Below, in pieces: positions 20,548 to 28,436 of a DNA stretch of 33,939 nucleotides. How positions within the stretch are numbered: position 1 is the stretch's first letter; each line of letters opens with the position of its first letter. Origin of the DNA: CAYUUW01 sp964448005 (GTDB taxonomy: Bacteria > Patescibacteriota > Gracilibacteria > UM-FILTER-43-11); NCBI GenBank assembly GCA_964448005.1, contig CAYUUW010000014.1, positions 1-33,939 of the forward strand. Reading direction: 5' to 3'. A model generated the notes under the pieces. That model was not told where the DNA came from. It saw nothing but the letters and a program-made list of their open reading frames with translations, and did no database searches. Both the position numbers and the translations under genes were made by a program.

Positions 20548-21315
20548 ATGACCATGAAGAAGTTCAAGCTTTCCAAGTTCCATAAAATTCTACTTGTCGC
20601 CACCGCCTTTCTACTCCTGATCGTCGTGTTTGGAGTCAACAAGGTCGGAGATCACGTCATTGAGATCCCAGAGGCAACGATCCAGCAAAAGATCGATGAG
20701 AAGTTGGCAGAAGCGGTCCCCGAAGAGGTTCAGTACGTAAGTTTCAGGATCACCAGTGCCCAGGTCCATCTCGAAGAAAATCGAGTGAGGGTGCACTATA
20801 CGATCCAGGCTTTCCGGAGGAATACGCCTCTGGCGACCCTGAAGGCCGAAGCCTCAGGCGATCTCAAATACCGCAATGGCGGGATCTACCTCCATCAGGC
20901 CGATTTCCAGTTTCTCCATCTCGAGGCGGAAAGCAAAATCCTCCAAGTGGGTGGAAAAGTTGCCCAAGCCGGATTCCGGAAAGCCGTGAATTTGATGGGG
21001 GAAAAGGTTGATCTCGACCTTTCCGGAGACATGGGCGCTCTCGAAGAAGAGGCGCTCGACTGGCTCAAGGATGCGGCGGTCACCCAGCTGGAAAGGCGTC
21101 CAATCTACCGGATCAGGGATAGTTTCTCGGGGGTGGTCATTGGAGCCGCTCTCCATGAGGACGGTCTCCAGCTGCATCCGGGCAAGCTGGTTGCGCATGT
21201 CTCGTTCTGGGGCGCTGCCTGGGGGGTTGTCGCCGCCGTCGTTGCGATGATTCTCCTGATGGCGTCCGCCCTCGTCTTTGCGCTGTTCGTCCACCCGAGG
21301 TGGCTATTGGCATAA
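20548..21315 (+). CDS. Membrane protein with extracytoplasmic domain resembling DUF1439/YceB
   Basis: A 255-residue protein. Seen: a basic N-terminus and TM segment (ILLVATAFLLLIVVFGV), a soluble domain of about 190 residues with alternating strands (IPEATIQQKIDEKLAEAVPE, VSFRITSAQVHLEENRVRVH), and a C-terminal TM segment (GVVAAVVAMILLMASALVFA). The domain pattern resembles DUF1439 lipid-binding-like proteins such as YceB, a weak assignment. CAAGGAG upstream is a good ribosome-binding site for ATG 20548; ATG 20554 is possible. It has its own promoter and terminator. Confidence 0.72.
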   Translation: MTMKKFKLSKFHKILLVATAFLLLIVVFGVNKVGDHVIEIPEATIQQKIDEKLAEAVPEEVQYVSFRITSAQVHLEENRVRVHYTIQAFRRNTPLATLKAEASGDLKYRNGGIYLHQADFQFLHLEAESKILQVGGKVAQAGFRKAVNLMGEKVDLDLSGDMGALEEEALDWLKDAAVTQLERRPIYRIRDSFSGVVIGAALHEDGLQLHPGKLVAHVSFWGAAWGVVAAVVAMILLMASALVFALFVHPRWLLA

Positions 21316-21398
21316 GGCTGAAGCGCGGCGTCAACGCCGAGACTACCCCATGTTTCTGGGTGATCCTCCGGGTCGCCCGGGAGCTGGAAATTGCGAAG

Positions 21399-21425
21399 CC
21401 CTGCTCGTCTAGAGCAGGGTTTTTT
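21399..21425 (+). terminator. Intrinsic terminator
   Basis: Stem CCCTGCTC/GAGCAGGG with short loop, followed by six T. Ends the 255-residue gene. Confidence 0.85.
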
Positions 21426-21513
21426 CATGCCCGACTTTGTTCGACCTTCTTTCATTATGGCCAGCTGCTCACTCTATTTTTTGAAAAACAGCCAAGCAGG
21501 CCTAAATTTGCAT

Positions 21514-21541
21514 TTGCATAAATTCATTAAAATATTATTAT
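21514..21541 (+). promoter_or_regulatory. Possible promoter of the Gly/Ser-rich membrane protein
   Basis: TTGCAT (21514-21519), 16-bp spacer, TATTAT (21536-21541), about 30 bp before the ATG. Confidence 0.4.
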
Positions 21542-21573
21542 GCTTCTGCAATTAGCCCTCCTACCCCCTCCGA

Positions 21574-22158
21574 ATGAAAGCGAGTCCACAGTTTATTAGG
21601 GCAATGACCAGCTTCATCGCTGGTTCGGTGTTTTTTTTGCTTGTTTCAATGGGTTCTCCGGAACTAGCGCTTGCCCAGGCGGGAACGGCGAGCGGATCCG
21701 GCTCCAGTGGCGGCTCGTCCGGCGACAGCGGATCCGGCGGCGGCCGGGCAGCAGGGGATCCTTGCTATAGGCTGACTTCTTCCGAATGCCAGGCGCTTGC
21801 GGCAAAGAAGAGGCTTGCAGGCGAAAACCAGGCTGAAGTCACGGTTGCCCCTCAGCCCTCCGAGCAGCCCCCCGCTGAGCAGGTTTCCCCGAACCTCCAG
21901 AAGCCCCCCGCCACAGGCAAGGTCAGCATCGCCGTGGGCGACATTGATGGCGATTCCCAGGAGGCTTCCGCCGATGGAGACCTGATTCTGGGAAGCCTGG
22001 AGAGCCTGAGCGTCGCGCCTGCCGCGGACGAATTGATTGTGAGGCCGGATGAGGCCATCAGGTCAGTGGAGTTTCTTATGGGGCTCGTGATTGCCGCCGG
22101 AGCCTCCTTTCTCCCCTTCTTCATTTTTTCCAACCGAAGGAAGGAGTCTGAGAAATAG
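21574..22158 (+). CDS. Secreted, membrane-anchored low-complexity protein
   Basis: A 194-residue protein, not recognised. Seen: a signal peptide (FIAGSVFFLLVSMGSPELAL, cleavage near AQA), a Gly/Ser-rich linker (residues about 37-60), a Pro/Gln-rich stretch, and a C-terminal hydrophobic segment (FLMGLVIAAGASFLPFFIF) followed by the basic tail NRRKESEK. This gives a type-I topology with most of the protein outside. No LPXTG motif. The TM plus basic tail resembles anchors of surface proteins but without a sortase signal. Confidence 0.72.
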   Translation: MKASPQFIRAMTSFIAGSVFFLLVSMGSPELALAQAGTASGSGSSGGSSGDSGSGGGRAAGDPCYRLTSSECQALAAKKRLAGENQAEVTVAPQPSEQPPAEQVSPNLQKPPATGKVSIAVGDIDGDSQEASADGDLILGSLESLSVAPAADELIVRPDEAIRSVEFLMGLVIAAGASFLPFFIFSNRRKESEK

Positions 22159-22280
22159 GACTCCTTTACGTTGGGCTTATTTTCAGGGGTCTCTGTTTCA
22201 GTCCAGGTGGGCCGATGGGCTTTGCCATTTTGATTTTTCGCTCCGCCGCATTAGTATGGGTGCAGCCATGCACTTAAAAC

Positions 22281-23468
22281 TTGCCCGTGGACGAAATCAC
22301 CCGTGAACCAAAGTGCCCTTATTTCGCCGACCCTTCGGCAAAGAGAGGCGAGGATCCCCTGATGCCCGGGGAGGCCCGCAGTTGCGGAGGCTGCGCCACC
22401 CAGCATTTGACTTATCCGGCCCAGCTGGAGAACAAGAAGAAGCGCCTGATTCAGGAGATAGGCTTCGACGAGGTGTCCGTCCACAGCGGGGGGGAGTGGC
22501 TCTACCGCAATCGCATGGACATGGTGTTCACCGCGGAGGGCCTGGGCTTTAAGGAAAAGGGCAAATGGTGGCGGACCTTGCCCGTGAAGCAATGCGTCAT
22601 CAGCAATCAGCGCCTCAACGAGCTGATCGCCGAGATCAACGCTTTTTTCGGACCGGATTTCGACGCTTTCAATGTGAAGACGCACGAAGGCACTTGCAAG
22701 TACGCCGTCATCCGCACGCCCCAAAACGATTCTTCGGTCTCGATCGTGCTGAATGCGGATTCGCCGCGCTATGCGGCGATGGCCGAACGGGTGAGGGAGT
22801 ACGCCAAAGTCTCCACGGCGAATCATGTGCTGCTGACCCCCATGAAAGCCAAGAGCAGCCAGAGCGTGGGCGAAAAGTACGAAATCCTGAAGGGCGGCGA
22901 CCAGCTGGAGGAGGCGATTTTGGGAAAAAGGCTGCGCTACAGCGCCCAGGGCTTCTTCCAGAACAACTCCGCCATGGCCGAACGCATGCATGCCTACGTG
23001 CGCGGCCTGCTCCAAAAGCACGCCATTCGACCTTACCTGCACCTTTTGGATCTCTACGGCGGCGTGGGGGCGTTCGGCATCGTGAATGCCGATCTGTTCC
23101 ATAAGGTCACCACGGTGGAGAGCTTTGAGGGCTGCACGGTGGCGGCAAAGGCGAACATCGAGCTGAACGGCATCCAGAACATGGAGGCGATCTGCATGGA
23201 TGCCAGCCGGCTGAAGCAGGTGCGGCTGCCGGAAGGGGATTCGCTCTTCGTGGTGACCGACCCGCCGCGCAGCGGCATGAGCCAGGAAACGGTGATCCAG
23301 CTGAAAAAGCTGCGCCCCAAGCTGATCGTCTACATCAGCTGCAATGTGGATCAGCTGGGCACGGATCTGCCCAAATTCAAGGACTACAAAATTCAATCTG
23401 CGGCCCTGTTCGACCTTTTCCCCCAGACGAACCACATGGAATCGGTGGTGGAGCTGATCCGTTCATAG
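22281..23468 (+). CDS. SAM-dependent RNA m5U methyltransferase of the TrmA/RlmD family
   Basis: A protein of about 395 residues that methylates uridine in tRNA or 23S rRNA. Seen: an N-terminal cysteine group (CPYF, CGGCATQHL) suggesting an Fe-S cluster as in RlmD, YRNRMDMVF, GFFQNNSAMAERMH, the SAM-binding motif LDLYGGVGAFG, VTDPPRSGM, the catalytic cysteine in YISCNVDQL, and HMESVVEL with the general-base glutamate. Start is TTG at 22281 or GTG at 22287; no ribosome-binding site decides. The exact last codons are repeated at 24203-24254, after a small lipoprotein unit. Confidence 0.9.
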   Translation: MPVDEITREPKCPYFADPSAKRGEDPLMPGEARSCGGCATQHLTYPAQLENKKKRLIQEIGFDEVSVHSGGEWLYRNRMDMVFTAEGLGFKEKGKWWRTLPVKQCVISNQRLNELIAEINAFFGPDFDAFNVKTHEGTCKYAVIRTPQNDSSVSIVLNADSPRYAAMAERVREYAKVSTANHVLLTPMKAKSSQSVGEKYEILKGGDQLEEAILGKRLRYSAQGFFQNNSAMAERMHAYVRGLLQKHAIRPYLHLLDLYGGVGAFGIVNADLFHKVTTVESFEGCTVAAKANIELNGIQNMEAICMDASRLKQVRLPEGDSLFVVTDPPRSGMSQETVIQLKKLRPKLIVYISCNVDQLGTDLPKFKDYKIQSAALFDLFPQTNHMESVVELIRS

Positions 23469-23489
23469 AAGCTGGTCATTTACGGGATG

Positions 23490-23518
23490 TTGACAGAAAA
23501 ATAATAATTATATAGAAT
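23490..23518 (+). promoter_or_regulatory. Promoter of the small lipoprotein gene
   Basis: TTGACA (23490-23495), 17-bp AT-rich spacer, TAGAAT (23513-23518). Confidence 0.72.
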
Positions 23519-23571
23519 AAATTTATGAAGCAATTTCGCTTCATAAGGTCATTTTCAATAGGGGTACGACG

Positions 23572-24063
23572 TTGAACGCACGATTCATTTCAATCATCCT
23601 TGCCATCGCCCTGATGGGCTGTGCAGGCAAAACTTCGGATTTCTCCAATGCACCGACCGCGAATGAGGACCAAGGGTCCGAGGAAGAGGAAAGTGCCCGC
23701 CTTCTCCTGGCAAGGAAGATGTGTGTCCGCTTCTGCGAGGATTACCACTTCGAGCATGTCCAAGACGCCATGCGAACCGACATCGCCGATCTGGTTCCAG
23801 CCATTCTGGCTCGCGTCACGAGCAATATGGAAGGCTTGAACCGAGGGCTCACTTGGCAGAGTTCGAGCGGGCAGGCAAGCTTTTCCGAGGGGGGAGCCCA
23901 CATTACCCTGCACATCTATTCCATGTCACCTTGGACCATAGTCAGCATCGCCCGCGATGAGATTGCGCAGATGACCCAGGAACAAGTCTTTCAGACCTTC
24001 TTCCTCCGCGCCACAGAGAGTGTGCAGCAGGGCGAGGCTTTCTGCCGATCGGCAAAGGCTTGA
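23572..24063 (+). CDS. Small lipoprotein of unknown function
   Basis: A 163-residue lipoprotein with TTG start, AGGGG ribosome-binding site and lipobox ALMGC at about residues 13-17. The rest is acidic near the N-terminus (EDQGSEEEE), then a helical/strand domain with three cysteines (MCVRFCEDYHFEHV, EAFCRSAKA). Not recognised. It has a strong promoter and terminator of its own and lies between the methyltransferase gene and a second copy of that gene's 3' end. Confidence 0.75.
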   Translation: MNARFISIILAIALMGCAGKTSDFSNAPTANEDQGSEEEESARLLLARKMCVRFCEDYHFEHVQDAMRTDIADLVPAILARVTSNMEGLNRGLTWQSSSGQASFSEGGAHITLHIYSMSPWTIVSIARDEIAQMTQEQVFQTFFLRATESVQQGEAFCRSAKA

Positions 24064-24163
24064 CTCTGCAATGCTCAGACTCATGCTTGTTGCTGATTCA
24101 CCGGCTCTCGACCCCTTGAGTCGCATGAAGGCCCACGAGCTCTTCTTGCGCGCAAATGACCGA

Positions 24164-24197
24164 GCCCCATTCAGCCTTTCGAGGCGATGGGGTTTTT
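24164..24197 (+). terminator. Intrinsic terminator of the small lipoprotein gene
   Basis: Stem CCCCAT/ATGGGG with inner hairpin GCCTTTCGAGGC, followed by TTTTTCTTT. Confidence 0.8.
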
Positions 24198-24202
24198 CTT
24201 TA

Positions 24203-24254
24203 TTTCCCCCAGACGAACCACATGGAATCGGTGGTGGAGTTGATGCGCGATTAA
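24203..24254 (+). pseudogene. Second copy of the methyltransferase 3' end (last ~16 codons)
   Basis: A block of 37 identical bases beginning TTTCCCCCAGACGAACCAC matches the end of the methyltransferase gene (from about 23416). It codes for FPQTNHMESVVEL and then its own short ending MRD and TAA stop at 24252-24254. No other part of a second methyltransferase is seen. The identity implies a recent or site-specific event. Confidence 0.9.
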
Positions 24255-24289
24255 GGCTCTTTCGCCTTGGCTCCGCAGCTGCCTTTTGA

Positions 24290-24318
24290 TTGACAAGAAT
24301 AATTTTTTAGTTTATTTT
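24290..24318 (+). promoter_or_regulatory. Promoter of the 185-residue gene
   Basis: TTGACA (24290-24295), 17-bp AT-rich spacer, TATTTT (24313-24318), about 30 bp before the ATG. Confidence 0.65.
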
Positions 24319-24349
24319 TAAATAAACGATAAAACCTAATGAAGTCCGA

Positions 24350-24907
24350 ATGCTAACTTTGCGCCAACTGACCCAGGGTTACGGAAAAATCAATGCCCGT
24401 CTTGGGGGGTTTAAAGAAAGGGCTGCAATAAGATGCCTTATGGAAGATGGTCAGGTGGAAGGCGCCCAAGGCCTCCGCGATATTTCTGCGGCAAAGGTCC
24501 TTAATGCATTCGGTTTTAAGGAGCTTGATTTTTCAGCTAATCTTGATCGCTTGAGAGAATTGATTCCTCCTCGGGTGATAAAGCTGGTTTTGGATGGGGA
24601 TTCATATGGTTTGCCAGAGGCATATGGGTTGAAAAAAGACGGTTGGCCAGAGTATTGCAAGGTGTTCCTCAGGCCAGACGGAATGTCCTATGTCTTTTTG
24701 ATAGACAATGGGAATGCGAATGTCACAGGGCGAGGGCATGTGGCATGGACTTATGTTGGCAAGGTGGGTGAATCCTATGAAAAAAGAATGGGCAATCACG
24801 ACAGCCGTACTCGAGAATTGATCAGTGGATTGGCTAAATACGAATCAGCCCATGAGATTTACGATAGGAGGGTGCTGGCAAGGAGGTTGATAGGGGGGCG
24901 AGGGTGA
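24350..24907 (+). CDS. Cytoplasmic protein of unknown function
   Basis: A 185-residue protein, not recognised. No signal peptide or membrane segment. N-terminal part is helical (LGGFKERAAIRCLMEDGQVE), the centre has strands (VIKLVLDGDSYGLP, YCKVFLRPDGMSYVFLIDNG), and the end is basic (IYDRRVLARRLIGGRG). It is the second single-gene unit after the methyltransferase gene, with its own promoter and a terminator inside a 68-bp repeat. No clear ribosome-binding site. Confidence 0.65.
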   Translation: MLTLRQLTQGYGKINARLGGFKERAAIRCLMEDGQVEGAQGLRDISAAKVLNAFGFKELDFSANLDRLRELIPPRVIKLVLDGDSYGLPEAYGLKKDGWPEYCKVFLRPDGMSYVFLIDNGNANVTGRGHVAWTYVGKVGESYEKRMGNHDSRTRELISGLAKYESAHEIYDRRVLARRLIGGRG

Positions 24908-24931
24908 TGGTTCATTGCATATTTGAGTGCC

Positions 24932-24999
24932 CAAAATCCGGGCAAGCAAAAAGCGCCTTGCGGCGCTTTTTATTTGCCCTCCGAAGTCACCTTAGCTCA
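24932..24999. repeat. 68-bp direct repeat, left copy, containing a terminator
   Basis: Identical over 68 bases to 26059-26126; similarity continues at lower level for about 50 bp beyond (ending GAATTCCATAAT). Contains the terminator hairpin at 24949-24972. Confidence 0.92.
24949..24972. terminator. Bidirectional intrinsic terminator
   Basis: AAAAAGCGCC-TTGC-GGCGCTTTTT, followed by ATTT. Symmetric, so it could end transcription from both sides. Same hairpin at 26076-26099. Confidence 0.8.
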
Positions 25000-25148
25000 T
25001 CAGTCGGAAAAATCGTCTTTTTGCCACGAATTTTTTAGAATTCCATAATGTTTACCCCGAAAGGCAGATTCCGGCTCCGGAACAAGTTTCTTTGCCTGAA
25101 GGGCGGTCGGAAGAATTGCGAATTCATTAAATAGCCCTCAGAAAGCTC

Positions 25149-25967
25149 TCATTCAGGTCTTCCAAAAGTGCGATCAAACAAGGATCGGATTCTTCTGAGC
25201 GGGTTCGTTCGCCCGCTGGCGTGATTCGCTGGAGCCTCCTGGGCCAAGGCTGCTTCTTCCGAAGGGAGAAGGCTGCTGCCAAAAGGCCTGTAGCCAGAAT
25301 CCGCATTGTCCACAAAAGGCGGAGAGGTAGGGGGCTTGCTCTCTTCCTGCATTCTTCGGATCAGCTCAATCCTGGCATCATTCAGAACCAGTTGGAGCAC
25401 GTCGGAAAAAGAATTGTAGGGAATTTGCTTCTTTTCACGAATTTCTCGCAGAATTTTCTCGAAGCCGTCCTCAACCTCTTCCCAGCAAGCGCAGCCGCGG
25501 GCAGATTGGACCAGGACAGAGCGCAATTCCTGTTTAAAATCCCTCAGCACTGACTCCCATCGCTCAAATCGAATGTTTCCCCAGGCTCCTGCAACAAACT
25601 GATCATTGAAAACTGTTTCCAGGCTGAGCCCCCCCTATTCAATCGCCAAAGGCAAGCCGTCAAGCATCAGGTCGAGGGCTTTGGAATGGATCTGGCGGCG
25701 TTTTTTTGGATCCGAATTATGCCGTTCGATAGGTCGCCTTGGGAAAATATTCTGCAATACGAATGTCATTTCCATCAGCATCCTCTCCGGGTCATGAGTG
25801 ATTTTCCTTTCAGAATTATAAAGAAAATTCTCTTCCAGGTGCCCAATGAGAATCCGGGCTGCTTTTTCTATGTTCCTCTCCTGGTCCTCCATTCCGTTAA
25901 AATCCAGATCGGCAATTCTGGCGACGGTTTCCTGCCGCAATTCCCATGGCCCCCTTTTTTCGTCCAT
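25149..25967 (-). pseudogene. Soluble helical protein gene interrupted by an in-frame TAG
   Basis: Two open stretches lie in the same frame: 25967-25638 (ATG with AAGGAG six bases upstream; starts MDEKRGPWELRQETVARIAD, ends LMLDGLPLAIE) and 25634-25149 (begins GGLSLETVFNDQFVAGAWGN, ends RSLFDRTFGRPE). Only the TAG at 25637-25635 separates them. The sequence after the TAG looks coding from the first codon and has no start until a GTG at 25550 without a proper ribosome-binding site. This supports one original protein of about 272 residues with a nonsense codon next to a G7 run. Both halves are charged and helical; no domain recognised. The gene is bracketed by 68-bp direct repeats. Confidence 0.65.
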
Positions 25968-26058
25968 GCCTTCTCCTTGCATCTTCTTGTTTTAATTTTT
26001 ATCCGCTAATTCTATCATTTTATGGCCCCCAAAGCAATGCCAGATGCTCTCTGCCCAT

Positions 26059-26126
26059 CAAAATCCGGGCAAGCAAAAAGCGCCTTGCGGCGCTTTTTAT
26101 TTGCCCTCCGAAGTCACCTTAGCTCA
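26059..26126. repeat. 68-bp direct repeat, right copy, containing a terminator
   Basis: Identical to 24932-24999; the period between the copies is 1,127 bp. Terminator hairpin at 26076-26099. Confidence 0.92.
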
Positions 26127-26236
26127 ACAATGGAAAAAATAATCTTATTATCATGAAATTTTTAGAATTCCATAATCTTTCCTTCGGACGACGATCGGAT
26201 CAGGCCCTTGCCGGCTCGTCAGCTCATCAAGAAAAA

Positions 26237-26267
26237 AGCCATGGCTGCGCAATGGGCAGGCATGGCT
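26237..26267 (-). terminator. Terminator of the HEAT-like lipoprotein gene
   Basis: Minus strand AGCCATG...CATGGCT stem followed by TTTTTTC. Confidence 0.65.
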
Positions 26268-26311
26268 TGGGGGGTCGCCCGCTGGGGGCGGAGGGGCCCG
26301 GAAGCCCTGGC

Positions 26312-26956
26312 TCATTCCTCCGGATGGTCCTGATGCCACTCATGCGGACACCATTGCAGTTCCGAGACCCTTTGGCTTTCGATCCTCAGGCTGTCGATGG
26401 CCGCCAGCACTTCCGGATCCTTATAGGGTTCCAGCACTTGGCCGGCCCATCGCCGGAGGCATCCGGGATGGCGGGAGTCCAGGAGGAAGGCCTTGAGGGC
26501 GGCCTGGACGGCTGGGCTGTGCTCCTTGCTTTGGGCGAAGTCCCAGAACACCCGCTCCGCAAGGTAGGGGTCCTTCGTCGCCAGCATCCCCAGGTGCACC
26601 TCGTCGCTGACGTAGGGCAGGGGATATTGCATCTCGGCCTTGCCCAAAAGCAATTCGGCCCTCACTCGGGGATCGAGGCCTTCGTCCTTCAGGAATCCTT
26701 GAAGTTCGGCCAGGTGCCCTGGATCCGTCTTCCTGTCCCTGTGGGAGGCGAAGTACGCCCAGACGGCATCGTACCGGGCTTCCCAGCGTTGGGCCGGCTC
26801 CATGAAAATTTGGGCGTTGGGGTCGGACGGAGCTTCCGCCGATCGCTTCGGCATCCGCATAGCGGAAGGGCCCTCGCTTGGCTGGGCTTGGTTTCCGGCG
26901 CAGGCGCCGGAAATGAGGGTGAGGCTCAGTAGAATGGCACTGAAAAGGCTTCGCAT
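26312..26956 (-). CDS. Lipoprotein with helical repeat-like domain
   Basis: A 214-residue lipoprotein with signal peptide and lipobox ISGAC near residue 19, ATG at 26956 with AGGAGA upstream. The mature part is helical (WEARYDAVWAYFASHRDRKT, LKDEGLDPRVRAELLLGKAE, AVQAALKAFLLDSRHPGCLR) and may form HEAT-like helical repeats; no family recognised. It has a TTGACA promoter and an own terminator, like several other genes in this region. Confidence 0.72.
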   Translation of the reverse strand: MRSLFSAILLSLTLISGACAGNQAQPSEGPSAMRMPKRSAEAPSDPNAQIFMEPAQRWEARYDAVWAYFASHRDRKTDPGHLAELQGFLKDEGLDPRVRAELLLGKAEMQYPLPYVSDEVHLGMLATKDPYLAERVFWDFAQSKEHSPAVQAALKAFLLDSRHPGCLRRWAGQVLEPYKDPEVLAAIDSLRIESQRVSELQWCPHEWHQDHPEE

Positions 26957-26994
26957 GGTTTTTCTCCTGTGCTTTGGAAGAGCGAACTTTTTGC

Positions 26995-27022
26995 ATTTTA
27001 TTCATTATTTATTTTTTGTCAA
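26995..27022 (-). promoter_or_regulatory. Promoter of the HEAT-like lipoprotein gene
   Basis: Minus strand TTGACA (27022-27017), 16-bp AT-rich spacer, TAAAAT (27000-26995). Confidence 0.65.
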
Positions 27023-27320
27023 ATAATCTCCATCCGCCTCCGCCCCCCTTTATACTAAAAAACCAAAGATATTCTTTACATTTTTTAAATTATATAGTAA
27101 AAATTCTTATGCTAATTTTGCATTCCTTGTGACATCTTGCCCTCCGGTTTTTTGGCGGAGATCTCACTGATCTCTTTAGCATCATCGGGATCTTAGAGCT
27201 TTGCAACGCAGAAAAAAGGACTCAAGGTGAGGAAGGGGGAGATTCCTGGGGCTTACTTGATTTTTTCTCTCTGCGTTCAGCAAAAAAAAGTTCTTCAACC
27301 CTAACGAAACGGAGCGTTTG
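27023..27320. other. Divergent intergenic region
   Basis: AT-rich around 27060-27115, where a TTTACA (27074 region) and TATAGT could serve the downstream membrane-protein gene on the plus strand. The rest is leader-like and no frame looks coding. Confidence 0.4.
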
Positions 27321-28101
27321 TCATGTTCGGAAAAAAAATCCCTCTCGAAACTGCTTTCATCTTCCTCTTTCTTTTTCTCCTTGCGCCCTTCCTGGTCGAC
27401 TTTTGCTTCTATCTGCAAACCAACCTGTGGATAATCCACGGCGGTCCATCGAAAGCTCGCTGAGCTGGAAAATCACTCTCCACGCTTCTGCGATGCTTCT
27501 TTGGATATTGATCGTGATTCATCAGCTGCTCACGAAGGGGAAAGGTATTCACAGGGGGTTTGGATACGCTGGAGCGGTCCTCCTTCTTGTGGGGCTGGGA
27601 TTTTCTTGGGGCCCCCTGCTCTCCTCTAAAATCCCTTCGCTTCACCACTTCGGTGGGGTGACCCTCATGGAGATCACCTTGGGGGTTAATGTTCTTGGGA
27701 TTGCTGCCGAATTCCTCATCGCCCTCTGCAAGATAGGGCAGGGCGATATAAAGGGGCATCGCCTAGGGATGATGTCTGTGGTGGTTTTCACTGCGGGACC
27801 TGGAGTTTATCGCTACTGTGTGTGGCTCATGACTTGGGCACTTGGCCTTCAGGGGGCAGATGCCTCAGTGCTTCAGACCACCTGGGTTCATGAATTCTCC
27901 CTTTCGGCAGTGATTCTTTTGGTCATCTGCATGCTGATGCTTCCATCCTTCAGCGGGCATAAGTGGGAGCTGAAGAAATTGGACGGAGGCAGTGGGATGA
28001 AAATCCTTTCCCGGCTCATGTGCGTCCTCTACATCGGCTTGGTGCTCCTTTACTCAGGCTTCCTGGTGAGCCTGGCCTTCATGTGGCCCAAACTTACCTG
28101 A
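27321..28101 (+). pseudogene. Multi-pass membrane protein (DUF2306-like) with apparent +1 frameshift
   Basis: ATG 27321 with GGAG upstream gives MFGKKIPLETAFIFLFLFLL and then a TM segment, but this frame stops near 27461. From about 27403 a second frame, with no good start of its own, continues as a six- to seven-TM protein: ITLHASAMLLWILIVIHQLL, GIHRGFGYAGAVLLLVGLG, IKGHRLGMMSVVVFTAGPGV and a last segment before MWPKLT. Histidine and GHR motifs in this order recall DUF2306-type membrane proteins. Joining the frames gives one protein of about 260 residues. The overlap (27403-27461) holds the shift. It could also be a sequencing error. Confidence 0.62.
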
Positions 28102-28150
28102 GAATCGAAGGCGGCGGATTCCAGCCTCTGCCTGCCAAAGATCCCGACGG

Positions 28151-28198
28151 ACCGCTTGCGCTTTGTCTTGCGACAGAGAGCGCAGGTGGTTTCGATTT
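28151..28198 (+). terminator. Hairpin terminator after the DUF2306-like gene
   Basis: Long imperfect stem ACCGCTTGCGCT/AGCGCAGGTGGT, followed by TTCGATTT; weak U-tract. Confidence 0.5.
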
Positions 28199-28297
28199 GC
28201 CTATTTCCCGGATGTTTCGGTCCGCCCTTTTTTCGAGCTTCATTAATTTTTGCTTTATTTAAGTCTCTCCAAGACTTTTTTCAGCGCTTATTTTTCT

Positions 28298-28326
28298 TTG
28301 CCTTTAATCCTTGTATGGCCTATAAT
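28298..28326 (+). promoter_or_regulatory. Promoter of the rpsB operon
   Basis: TTGCCT (28298-28303), 17-bp spacer, TATAAT (28321-28326). The transcript would start about 100 nt before the rpsB ATG; this leader holds small hairpins (CCGACGACTTGTCGG; GGGGCCATAACCCC) that could serve autoregulation by S2, an inference. Confidence 0.65.
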
Positions 28327-28436
28327 CTCTGGGCAATTTAAAAACCAGTTCCGTCCTGGATCGGCGTATCCTGCTCCGACGACTTGTCGGGGACTAAGCG
28401 CTGAAGCGATAGGGCGGGGCCATAACCCCAAGGATC

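Noticed and set aside
22251..23435. Minus-strand open frame of 394 codons
   Set aside because: Antisense to the methyltransferase gene with full motif set on the plus strand.
28327..28436. rpsB leader as a named riboswitch or r-protein leader
   Set aside because: Small hairpins are present, but no known consensus was recognised.
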